Position numbers and translations under genes: made by a program. Under the pieces are notes generated by a model. That model was not told the origin of the DNA. It made no database searches and was given only the letters and a program-made list of their open reading frames with translations. Shown here piece after piece: positions 18,583-26,684 of a DNA stretch of 64,000 bases. The DNA is from Noviherbaspirillum sp. L7-7A (GTDB taxonomy: Bacteria > Pseudomonadota > Gammaproteobacteria > Burkholderiales > Burkholderiaceae_D): assembly GCF_019052805.1 (NCBI RefSeq), contig NZ_JAHQRJ010000001.1:1674001-1738000 (forward strand), written 5' to 3'. Within the stretch, counting starts at the first letter, position 1. Each line of letters begins with the position of its first letter.

Positions 18583-19290
18583 ATGGCAGACGGCAAGGGC
18601 AAGGTCTACCTGATCGGCGCCGGCCCCGGCGCCGCCGACCTGATCACGGTGCGCGGCGCGCGCATCCTGACGCAGGCCGACGCGGTGCTGCATGACGCGC
18701 TGGTGACAGCCGACATGCTGGCACTGTGCCCGCAGGCCGAGCTGATCCCGGTCGGCAAGCGCTCTGGCCAGCGCTCCACGGCCCAGGCCCTGATCAACCA
18801 GTTGCTGGTGGATGCCGCCGGCAGGCACCAGCTGGTGGTGCGCCTCAAGGGCGGGGATCCGATGCTGTTCGGCCGCGCCGACGAGGAATTGCGGGCGCTG
18901 GAAGACGCCGGCATCGAATACGAAATCATCCCTGGCATCACTGCCGCGCTGGCGGCCGCCGCATCGGCCCGCCGCCCCCTGACCCGCCGCGGTATCGCCC
19001 GCAGCGTCGCTCTGTTCACCTCGGCCACCGCGCCGGGCGAACCCGACATCGTCACCCTTCCCCACTGCGACACCCTGGTCCAATACATGGGCGGCCGCGA
19101 AGCCATGATCACCGCCCGCAAGCTGCTGGAACGCGGCCAGTCGCCGGATACGCCGGTGGTGGTGGTGGAGAATTGCAGCCTGGCTGATGAGCATGTGTTT
19201 CAGCTGCGGCTGGCTGATCTGGAGACGGGGCTGGCGGTATGCAGCGGTCCGGTGCTGGTGCTGATTGGCGAGGCCCTGGCGGCGCGCTGA
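18583..19290 (+). CDS. cobA: Uroporphyrinogen-III C-methyltransferase
   Basis: A 235-residue SAM-dependent methyltransferase making precorrin-2, the precursor of the siroheme required by the sulfite reductase upstream. Family motifs KVYLIGAGPGAADLITVRGA, VRLKGGDPMLFGR and PGITAALAAAASA are complete. It is the stand-alone SUMT type, without the dehydrogenase/ferrochelatase half of CysG. It follows cysN by 14 bases and is probably the last gene of the operon. Confidence 0.93.
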   Translation: MADGKGKVYLIGAGPGAADLITVRGARILTQADAVLHDALVTADMLALCPQAELIPVGKRSGQRSTAQALINQLLVDAAGRHQLVVRLKGGDPMLFGRADEELRALEDAGIEYEIIPGITAALAAAASARRPLTRRGIARSVALFTSATAPGEPDIVTLPHCDTLVQYMGGREAMITARKLLERGQSPDTPVVVVENCSLADEHVFQLRLADLETGLAVCSGPVLVLIGEALAAR

Positions 19291-19417
19291 CGGCAAATCA
19301 AACGGAGGGATGCCGCGCTAAGGCCTTGCTGCTTCAAACGTCATAGCCACATTACTTTTCGATCTACCCATCTTCGTCTCGGTTACCAAATTACTTCGGG
19401 CACGTGGTACGTGTTGC

Positions 19418-22141
19418 ATGGGTAACTGTGAACCTTTTTCATTCCTTTCGTTTCACACTGATAACCATGCGCTCAACAATAGCAGTTGTGGAAAGGACTG
19501 GCAAAAAATTATGGAAAAAGTAGATAACTCGAGAAAGTCAGTGTTTTGTGAATTAGATTATGCCTCGATAAAAAATTTGAATCAGAAGGCTACAGCATCA
19601 GAATCGGCGCTCAAGAACCGTCCCCTTACGAATGATGAAACCCAGCAGGCCAAGCTCAATCCGGGAGAAGCGGAACTCTGGCAAATTAATACGTTTTTTC
19701 AGAGAGAAAAAGAACTGCAACCCAATACAGAACTTGTTCTCCATGCAGAGAGAGTAAATTACAAACGGGCTGATGGAGCAAAGGTCGAGAAAATCAGATT
19801 TTATGCACGACCAAAATCGGAAAAGACAGAAAAGACAGAACAAGGATTTTTTGCGTTCTTTGATAATTTAATCAATCAAGGCAAGAAAAATCACAGCGAC
19901 CAAAATCAGGCCGACAACACGGTGGCTGACCTTGCCAAAGCGTATATGGACGCTACTGGTGTAACCGCTAGCCGTCCGACGCTTCATTCAAGCCTCGATC
20001 GCTTGATTCAACGCTCAGCTTCAGCAGCAACCGGATCTATAGCTCCTGATCTAATGGTTGTTGCCACTGCTATTGGAAATGAGAAATTTAAAAACCCGAC
20101 AGGGCTTGCGTTAGCGAAAAAGAGCGATTTCCGCGATGCGGTACTTGCAGAGCTCAACATTTCTCATAATGGATGCCCGATTGTCGCAGAACAGAGAATG
20201 TTGGAGGACCTGGCTTCCTTTGGATTTCAGAAGAAAGAGGTTATAGCCTTCCAACAGCTTGTCGATAACATCGTCAGCAACAAGAATACAGATGAAGAAG
20301 ATCTCTATGCAATCGGCACATTCCGGAAACAATGGATAGCATTCCATGACAGCAAAAGTCCGGCTGGGCAAAAATTCAGGGATTTTGTTTGGGACAATTC
20401 GACATGCCAAGTGTGGAACACGGTTGCTCACCGTCTCGCAGAACGCCCAGCACCAACTTTTGATTTCAATGCGCATGCTAAGGGCGATGTAATCATGGTC
20501 CCGGAAGTCGAGCATATTCAAACCTTGCCCGGCGAATCAACTTTACGGGAAATCGTCGACAAACTGCATTCCGATGCATCGAAAGAAAACCAGGCTCAAT
20601 TTACCAAGATAAATTCTGGCGGGGGAAAAGTACTTGTTGCAGCGAAAAGCTGCCATATTGATGAAATGCAATATCAACTGCGTACCACTCAGCATGCATA
20701 TCTCAAGCAGACCTACGAAAGTGTTTTTGGCCATAAGGCGGCTTCTGCCGAGACCATCATCCTGACGCCATTATTTAACTACACGGAAGACACGATAGAC
20801 GAATGCATCGACATCATGCTTGCGCCTGCAAAAAAGGAACGAAAACCAGGTGAAAATCTTAGGCTGGGAATTTTCACACCAGACCCAAGGATCAGGCTGA
20901 AATTCAACACTGCAGTGCATAAGCTCGCTGACGAAAAGAGAAAAAAGAAAAACGAAAGGCAAGCAGGTGCTAAAGGGAGTGCTCCTGACACGCATCAAGT
21001 CCAGGAAATGACAGAGCCAAAGACGCAGACTGCCAATTCGCCTGCCATACAGGAATGGGCTGTGGAAAACATGCGCCAAATGATTACGGAAGGTATTGAA
21101 ACTTTTAAACAGCATGCTGATTTTATGCAGTCTACTGCTGCCACAACGGTTACAACTTCTGTCGATTCTGCGACTGCTGCAGCCGCTGCAACTGTGGCAA
21201 CGTTTACAACACAAGGATATGAAGCCCTCAAAGGGTCCTTACTCACGCCTACACCCAAGCAAATTTTCCGAGAAGAACACGTAGACGCACATGTAATGCA
21301 TTCAACAATGCCACTGGTGAAGCCGGATACATTACCACCAGTCGCTGCAGCGGTGATCGATGCTAAAAAAGAAAGCGGCCTACTAACAGTAACGAATGCA
21401 CTTTCCGATCTTTTCAGCAGAGGCAGTGAGTACGACGCGGCAGTCGTTCTTGAAAGACTGCCTCGGATGCAATTAAAAAAGAAAAGGCGCGGAAAGGAAG
21501 TCCCAGTGGCCGACATCGCGGCAGCGTTCCCGCAGAAAGCGACATCATCTCACTCTGGGACACGTGCCGAAATAGGGATTGAATACGTCAAACTGCAGAA
21601 CGGCATTACGGGGCAGAATTGGCGGCCCGATGAAAAAACCGTGATTTTATTAAGCGATTCCGCCGATGAATGCGTACAGCCTGGCCAAACAGACATCAAG
21701 TCGGAACTCCAAACACTCTTGAAAAGGGACGACTTTTCCACGTTCTTCGGAACAGGATTGATATTCAAACCGCAGAGCTTGAAGAACGACAATTCCCACA
21801 ATCACAACCGATATTTCGCTTTCCCAGAGAAATTATCTGCCGACGCCACCGCAGAAATTGCTCAGAGATATAGGGAAATAATCACGCAGGCTGCGCGAAT
21901 GGAGATCCATAAGGTGGTTGTCACGCCATGCTTTGAGCTTCCTCGCATATTTATCCATCAAGACGCTTACGGGCGAGCAATTGTAACTATGCTCAAAACG
22001 CTAGACGAACTGAGTATGGAGTTCCCCAGCATCGACATAACACTGATCGGTCGTTCGGAAGCAGAACACGCGTTAATGCAAGATGCAATTGAGGCAATAA
22101 CGCAGAAAAAACAAGCGGAACGACTTAAGAAAAATTACTAA
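19418..22141 (+). CDS. Unknown 907-residue protein with two macro-domain-like segments
   Basis: No recognised full-length family. The gene is visibly AT-richer and uses AAA, ATT and GAA codons far more than its neighbours, which marks it as a likely transfer. Two segments look like repeats of one another and of the second half of a macro (ADP-ribose-binding) fold: about 350-505 (ETIILTPLFN... then LRLGIFTPDPRIRLKF) and about 720-900 (KVVVTPCFELPR... then SIDITLIGRSEAEHALM). The typical GDI/NAAN and GGG-V ligand loops are not evident. Between them lies a Lys-rich stretch and an Ala/Thr-rich helix (about 570-600). There is no signal peptide. The start could be the ATG at 19418 or the one at 19511; neither has a strong ribosome site. 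An effector or toxin-like role is speculation. Confidence 0.72.
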   Translation: MGNCEPFSFLSFHTDNHALNNSSCGKDWQKIMEKVDNSRKSVFCELDYASIKNLNQKATASESALKNRPLTNDETQQAKLNPGEAELWQINTFFQREKELQPNTELVLHAERVNYKRADGAKVEKIRFYARPKSEKTEKTEQGFFAFFDNLINQGKKNHSDQNQADNTVADLAKAYMDATGVTASRPTLHSSLDRLIQRSASAATGSIAPDLMVVATAIGNEKFKNPTGLALAKKSDFRDAVLAELNISHNGCPIVAEQRMLEDLASFGFQKKEVIAFQQLVDNIVSNKNTDEEDLYAIGTFRKQWIAFHDSKSPAGQKFRDFVWDNSTCQVWNTVAHRLAERPAPTFDFNAHAKGDVIMVPEVEHIQTLPGESTLREIVDKLHSDASKENQAQFTKINSGGGKVLVAAKSCHIDEMQYQLRTTQHAYLKQTYESVFGHKAASAETIILTPLFNYTEDTIDECIDIMLAPAKKERKPGENLRLGIFTPDPRIRLKFNTAVHKLADEKRKKKNERQAGAKGSAPDTHQVQEMTEPKTQTANSPAIQEWAVENMRQMITEGIETFKQHADFMQSTAATTVTTSVDSATAAAAATVATFTTQGYEALKGSLLTPTPKQIFREEHVDAHVMHSTMPLVKPDTLPPVAAAVIDAKKESGLLTVTNALSDLFSRGSEYDAAVVLERLPRMQLKKKRRGKEVPVADIAAAFPQKATSSHSGTRAEIGIEYVKLQNGITGQNWRPDEKTVILLSDSADECVQPGQTDIKSELQTLLKRDDFSTFFGTGLIFKPQSLKNDNSHNHNRYFAFPEKLSADATAEIAQRYREIITQAARMEIHKVVVTPCFELPRIFIHQDAYGRAIVTMLKTLDELSMEFPSIDITLIGRSEAEHALMQDAIEAITQKKQAERLKKNY

Positions 22142-22162
22142 TACCAAGTTCGCACATTCACA

Positions 22163-22197
22163 GGCAAGTAGTGCCGCCTCGCGGCGCCCTTGCTTTT
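22163..22197 (+). terminator. Rho-independent terminator after the 907-codon gene
   Basis: A two-part stem: GCAAG (22164-22168) with CTTGC (22089-type arm at 22189-22193), and GTGCCGC with GCGGCGC inside, followed by TTTT. It lies 22 bases after the stop. Confidence 0.7.
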
Positions 22198-22248
22198 GAT
22201 GCGAGATGGAACGGCTTGCTCCACCAAAACCATGTTCAAGTCGCAGCC

Positions 22249-22392
22249 CTACCAGGTACCACCCGTATACGACTTACCCAGCTGGGCCTCGTACACCTCA
22301 TCGTTCCTGCGGCGATAGCAATAGTGGGAGTAAGCGGCGCCTGTCAGCGCGGCCAGCCAAGCCGCGGCGCCCAGTGAAAAAATCAACATCAT
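22249..22392 (-). CDS. 47-residue putative membrane microprotein
   Basis: A short open frame beginning ATGATG at 22387-22392 and ending TAG at 22249-22251. The product MMLIFSLGAAAWLAALTGAA is a single hydrophobic helix followed by a Tyr/Arg-rich polar tail (YSHYCYRRRNDEVYEAQ). The form, one helix plus a charged cytoplasmic tail, and its codon usage match a real small membrane protein. The upstream CGGAACCC is only a weak ribosome site. It is GC-rich like the chromosome, unlike the adjacent gene. Function unknown. Confidence 0.5.
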   Translation of the reverse strand: MMLIFSLGAAAWLAALTGAAYSHYCYRRRNDEVYEAQLGKSYTGGTW

Positions 22393-22514
22393 GGGTTCCG
22401 TTTGTAATCAGCCTGCATTTTAATGCATGTAATCACCAAGCGTGCGGAGAGCGGCCCGGGATACTGCAAAATTTCCCTGGAAAAACAACTGCAGACGGGG
22501 GCAGGAACAGGGGG

Positions 22515-22607
22515 CGGAAGGAAATGGGAGTCGAACCCACCAGACCTGCATGGCAGGTCTCGCCGGATTTGAAGTCCGGGCGCGCCACCGGGATGCGTTG
22601 TCCTTCC
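22515..22607 (-). tRNA. selC: tRNA-Sec (anticodon UCA)
   Basis: A 93-base selenocysteine tRNA. Acceptor GGAAGGA pairs with TCCTTCC and is followed by a discriminator G; the anticodon stem-loop CCGGA-CTTCAAA-TCCGG has anticodon TCA at 22570-22572; the long variable arm is AGACCTGC-cat-GCAGGTCT; the T arm is TGGG-TTCGACT-CCCA. The extended acceptor and long variable arm are the marks of tRNA-Sec. CCA is not encoded (GCCC follows). It is co-oriented with selAB, 91 bases after selB. Confidence 0.96.
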
Positions 22608-22698
22608 GGTGCGGCAGGGTAACACGGCGCTTGCTGTCTTCGGAAGCCCTGCACCACGCATCGGGTGCATCAGTCAAGGCATCGGTATGAGATGCGGG

Positions 22699-24600
22699 TC
22701 AGCCCACAAGACGGCGTCGGCCTCCCGCATAACGTGTCAGGCCGATGCGGTCCAGATGCTCCAGCACCTCGATGGTCAGGTTGCGCCCGATGCCGGAGCG
22801 GTTCCTGAACTGCGCGGCGTCGAAATAGCCATCCGCTGAAGCCCCGGCCAGTTCGGTGGCGATCATGCCAAGCCCGCTCACCGTCTCAGGCAGGAAGAAG
22901 CGATTGGGCGCGACCTGTTCCAGGTAGCCCAGCCGGGCGATGCGCTCAAGCCGGGCCAGCAGCGCTTCACGCTCCATGCCCAGGCTTGCCGCAAGCTCGC
23001 CGACGATGGGCGGACGCAGCCCGCCGCCGCGCAGATGCGGCTCGATGCGCGCCAGCAGGTCGCGGTCCTCGCCCTGCAGTTGCGGCGCATGGGACGGCAG
23101 GCGCAGCAGCAGGCGCTCCCGCACCAGCATGCCCCGCTCCAGCATCGAGCGCACCGCTGCTCGCGACACCGTCGGCGTGGCCTGGGCGCGCAATGCCTGA
23201 ACGATGGCGGCCTCGGCCATGCCGAGATGATCGGGATGCGCTGCATGCCAGTCCGCCAGCACGGCCGGCAGGCGGTCCAGCAGCGCCTGCCATTGGGCGA
23301 TGTCGAGAGCGCGCATGCCGCCGGCTTCCTGTACGCGCTGCGTCGGGACTTGCTGCAACAGGCCTGCCTGCTCGTCCGGCGACAGGTTGCGACTGCGGAT
23401 GAAGTCGTCCAGGGTTATGCCCTGTGGCGCGGCCTGCAGCAGCGCGGCCAGCGCCTGCGCGGTGTCGTCGCAGTCCTGCGCACGCAAACGCGCCAGGCGC
23501 GCCGGCCTAGGCACGCGCTGGCTGCCGGCGCCCGGATCGATCACGATGCCGCCGCCAATCACCCGCTGGCTGGCCTGCGAGCGCAAAATGAAGCGGTCGC
23601 CATACGCTGCAGCTAACGGCCGCGATGGCACCAGCTGCGCATAGGCCTGCTGGCCCTGCCCGATCGCCCTGCCCTCCAGCACCGCCACATGGGCACTCTG
23701 CTCGGCCGCGCCCAGGTGCAGCTGCACCGGCGTCCAGTGCGCCAACGGCGCATCGGCCTGCGCCAGCATGCGCAGCCGCACGTCGATGCGCGCAGTCGGC
23801 GCGTGGGCGTCAACGGCGACGATCCAGTCGCCCCGCGACACCTGCTCGCGCCGGATATCGCCAGCCAGGTTCAGTGCGCAACGCATGCCGGACAGCGCCC
23901 GCGTCACCGGCGCGCCGTGCGCCTGCACCGCCCGCACCCGCAGCGACATGCCGGCGGGCGACAGCACCACCTCATCGCCGGGTGCCAGGCTGCCCGAGAC
24001 CACCGTGCCGGTCGCCACCAGGCCGGCGCCGGGCACCGTGAAGCTGCGGTCCACCGCCAGGCGGAAGTTGCCGCGCGGTGCCGCCGCTTCCGCCTGGCGC
24101 GTCCGTTGTGTCCGTGCTAGGTGGGCGCGCAGCGCCTCCACCCCGACGCCATCGATGCCGCAGACCGGAAACAGCGGCGCATCGCGCAGCCCCGTCGGCG
24201 CCAGCCGCTTCCTGATGTCGGCTTCGACCCCGGCCAGGCGCGACGCGTCCACCCGGTCGGTCTTGGTCAGGGCCACGGCGCCGTCACGCATGCCCAGCAG
24301 GTCCAGCACCGCCAGATGCTCCACCGTCTGCGGCATCACGCCGTCGTCGGCCGCCACCACCAGCAGCGCAAAGTCCACCGCCGCCACGCCGGCCAGCATG
24401 TTGCGCGCAAAGCGCTCGTGGCCCGGCACATCGACAAAACCGACCGGCTGCCCGTTGCCCAGATCGGCATGGGCGAAGCCGATGTCGATCGACATGCCGC
24501 GCTGCTTCTCCTCCGGCAGGCGGTCGGTGTCGATGCCGGTCAGCAGCCGGATCAGCGTGGTCTTGCCATGGTCGACATGGCCGGCGGTGGCGACGATCAT
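22699..24600 (-). CDS. selB: Selenocysteine-specific elongation factor SelB
   Basis: A 633-residue GTPase that carries Sec-tRNA-Sec to the ribosome and binds the SECIS hairpin. The N-terminal EF-Tu-like part shows P-loop [17 protein letters not shown], switch [17 protein letters not shown] and the variant G4 motif LTKTDRVD typical of SelB. The C-terminal third (about 370-633) consists of winged-helix domains that bind mRNA ([49 protein letters not shown]). Its start overlaps the selA stop by four bases (ATGA), so the two are co-translated. Confidence 0.96.
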   Translation of the reverse strand: MIVATAGHVDHGKTTLIRLLTGIDTDRLPEEKQRGMSIDIGFAHADLGNGQPVGFVDVPGHERFARNMLAGVAAVDFALLVVAADDGVMPQTVEHLAVLDLLGMRDGAVALTKTDRVDASRLAGVEADIRKRLAPTGLRDAPLFPVCGIDGVGVEALRAHLARTQRTRQAEAAAPRGNFRLAVDRSFTVPGAGLVATGTVVSGSLAPGDEVVLSPAGMSLRVRAVQAHGAPVTRALSGMRCALNLAGDIRREQVSRGDWIVAVDAHAPTARIDVRLRMLAQADAPLAHWTPVQLHLGAAEQSAHVAVLEGRAIGQGQQAYAQLVPSRPLAAAYGDRFILRSQASQRVIGGGIVIDPGAGSQRVPRPARLARLRAQDCDDTAQALAALLQAAPQGITLDDFIRSRNLSPDEQAGLLQQVPTQRVQEAGGMRALDIAQWQALLDRLPAVLADWHAAHPDHLGMAEAAIVQALRAQATPTVSRAAVRSMLERGMLVRERLLLRLPSHAPQLQGEDRDLLARIEPHLRGGGLRPPIVGELAASLGMEREALLARLERIARLGYLEQVAPNRFFLPETVSGLGMIATELAGASADGYFDAAQFRNRSGIGRNLTIEVLEHLDRIGLTRYAGGRRRLVG

Positions 24601-25964
24601 GGCGGCGCCAGCGCGGCCAGCAGGCCGGCTTCATCGTCCAGGCAGCGCAGGTCCAGCAGCAGCGCCTTGTCCGCGATGCGCCCGATCACGGGCAGCGGCA
24701 GGCCGCGCAGCGCGGCCGCCATCTGCTGCGCACTCTGGCCCGCCCGTGGCCGCAGCCGCAACGCAAAGCTGGGCAGCAGGTCCACCGGCAGCGAGCCGCT
24801 GCCGATCTGGCTCATTACCGGCGCCACATCGACCGCCGCGCGCTGCCCAGCCCACTGCGCCAATGCCGGCAAGAGACGCAGCGCCTGTGCCTCGATCTCC
24901 GCTGCCGGCCGCGACAGCAGGCGCAACGCCGGCACCTTCTCCGCCAGCCGCTCCGGGTCGGCATACAGCCGCAGCACCGCGGCCAGCGCGGCAATGGTCA
25001 GCTTGTCGCAGCGCAGCGCCCGCTTCATCGGATTCTTCCTGATGCGCGCCACCAGGTCGGCGCGGCCGACGATGATGCCGGCCTGCGGGCCGCCCAGCAG
25101 CTTGTCGCCGCTGAAGGTGACGATGCCCGCGCCCTGGCGCAGCGTGTCGGCCGGCGTTGGCTCGGGCGGCAGTCCGTAACGGGTCAGGTCGGTCAGGGTG
25201 CCGCTGCCCAGGTCCACCACCAGGGGCAGTGCATGGCGCGCGGCCAGTTCGCCCAGTTCTGCCGGGTCGGCCTCGGCGGTGAAGCCTTCGATGCGGTAAT
25301 TGCTGGTATGGGCCTTCATCAACAGGCCGGTGGACGGGCCGATGGCGTCGGCATAGTCGTGCAGATGGGTGCGGTTGGTGGTGCCGACCTCGCGCAGGCG
25401 GCAGCCGGCGCGGGCCATGATGTCGGGCAGCCGGAAGGCGCCGCCGATCTCGATGAGTTCGCCGCGCGAGACGATGCATTCGCGCCGCGCCCCCAGGCTG
25501 TTCAGGGCCAGCAGCACGGCGGCGGCATTGTTGTTGACCACGGTGGCGGCCTCGGCGCCGGTCAGCCGGCACAGCCATTCCTCGAGGTGGCTGTCGCGCT
25601 CGCCGCGCCTGCCGGTGGCCAGGTCGTATTCCAGGTTGGAGGCGCCCCTGGCCACCTGCACCATCGCGTCGATGGCTTCCTGCGGCAGGGGTGCGCGGCC
25701 GAGATTGGTGTGCAGCACCGTGCCGGTCAGGTTCAGCACCGGCCGCAGGCTGGGCGCGAGCAGCCGCCGCAGCCGCGCGTCGACGGCGGCGCCCAGTGCT
25801 TCGTCATCGGGCACCATGCCGGCAGCGCGGCACGCCGCCAGTTCGTGGCGCACCACGTCCAGCACCAGAGCGCGGCCATGCGCCTCGATCAGCGCGGCCA
25901 TCAGCGGCCAGCGCAGCATGCTGTCCACCGATGGCAGCCGCGCCATGTCCGGCCGGGCGCTCAT
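24597..25964 (-). CDS. selA: L-seryl-tRNA(Sec) selenium transferase SelA
   Basis: A 455-residue PLP enzyme that converts seryl-tRNA-Sec to selenocysteyl-tRNA-Sec using selenophosphate. [20 protein letters not shown] and [15 protein letters not shown] are family segments; the PLP lysine is in [13 protein letters not shown]. It forms a decamer in the cytoplasm. It is the first gene of the selAB pair and lies 192 bases downstream of the UGSC selenoprotein stop on the same strand. selD, the selenophosphate synthetase gene, is not in the window. Confidence 0.96.
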   Translation of the reverse strand: MSARPDMARLPSVDSMLRWPLMAALIEAHGRALVLDVVRHELAACRAAGMVPDDEALGAAVDARLRRLLAPSLRPVLNLTGTVLHTNLGRAPLPQEAIDAMVQVARGASNLEYDLATGRRGERDSHLEEWLCRLTGAEAATVVNNNAAAVLLALNSLGARRECIVSRGELIEIGGAFRLPDIMARAGCRLREVGTTNRTHLHDYADAIGPSTGLLMKAHTSNYRIEGFTAEADPAELGELAARHALPLVVDLGSGTLTDLTRYGLPPEPTPADTLRQGAGIVTFSGDKLLGGPQAGIIVGRADLVARIRKNPMKRALRCDKLTIAALAAVLRLYADPERLAEKVPALRLLSRPAAEIEAQALRLLPALAQWAGQRAAVDVAPVMSQIGSGSLPVDLLPSFALRLRPRAGQSAQQMAAALRGLPLPVIGRIADKALLLDLRCLDDEAGLLAALAPP

Positions 25965-26156
25965 GCCGCGACCGCGCTTTCCCGCAGGCGTCCAGGAGCC
26001 TGCGCGGCAGAAGGAGCGGCGGCTGCAACGCGCGGGAAGACGGTGCGGCCTGCCATCACCGCCGTCGCCCAGGGATCCACCCTGGGCTTGTCGGCGCTAC
26101 CAAACCGCTCTCGTTCTTCCCACGTTTCGCTTCTCCGCCTTCTGCCGCGCAGGGTG

Positions 26157-26684
26157 CTATGGCTTGCTGGTAAGCGCGGCGACGATGGCGCCGACCGCCT
26201 CGTCGGCCAGCGCGCGCATCTCCTCGTCGCTGCGGTCCTGGATCGGATGCCGCACGAACACCATCGCCGGGTCGAAACCCAGGCTTTTCGACTGCAGCGC
26301 AGCCGCCTCGACAAACTCTGTGGATGCAATGCCTACTCCGGGTATGCCCCGGCCTTCGAGATCCGCGATGTCATGCATACAGCACGACGTGCAGGATCCT
26401 CAGTCGGCCAGGCCTTCGACGACGAACTGGCATTCGCCGGCGATCTGCTGCTTCAGCGCCGTCGGCGCGACCCGGGTGAAGGTCGGCTTCCTGTAGCGCT
26501 TCACCGCGATGCCCATCGCGGCAAGCCGTTCGTCGACGCGGTCGAGGAACACGTTGCCGCGCGCCTTGGATATATCGAGCAGGCCGACGGTCGCGCCGGC
26601 CAGCGACGCCGGGCGCGCCAGCCGCGCCCGCGCCGATGGCGCGCGCTCGGCGGTCGGGTCCAGCAGGAGGATTTGTTGCGTCAT
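26157..26684 (-). CDS. UGSC-family selenoprotein with in-frame UGA
   Basis: A 175-residue protein if the UGA at 26400-26402 is read as selenocysteine (Sec95). Read as a stop, the gene falls into a 94-codon piece and a separate 73-codon ORF. Both halves are in the same frame with no other stop, and the junction reads ...EGLAD-U-GSCTSCCMHDIADLE, which is the UGSC motif of the UGSC (seleno)protein family, known from sequence surveys. N-terminal VGLLDISKARGNVFLDRVDE and C-terminal VFVRHPIQDRSDEEMR are family-like. Sec-Gly-Ser-Cys next to further Cys residues suggests a redox active site; no reaction is established as far as I know. Its start overlaps the stop of the thioredoxin-like gene (ATGA). 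selA, selB and selC follow directly. Confidence 0.93.
26358..26402 (-). promoter_or_regulatory. Candidate bacterial SECIS hairpin
   Basis: Immediately after the UGA, GAGGATCC (26401-26394) can pair with GGATCTC (26364-26358) with one bulged G, and TGCA (26393-26390) with TGCA (26377-26374), leaving a 12-base apical loop. Bacterial SECIS elements lie directly 3' of the UGA inside the coding region and bind SelB. The exact fold was found by eye and alternatives exist (GCAC-GTC-GTGC). Confidence 0.5.

Noticed and set aside
26157-26378. A separate 73-codon gene (MHDIADLEGRG...)
   Set aside because: It is the downstream half of the selenoprotein gene; the frame continues from the upstream ORF through UGA.
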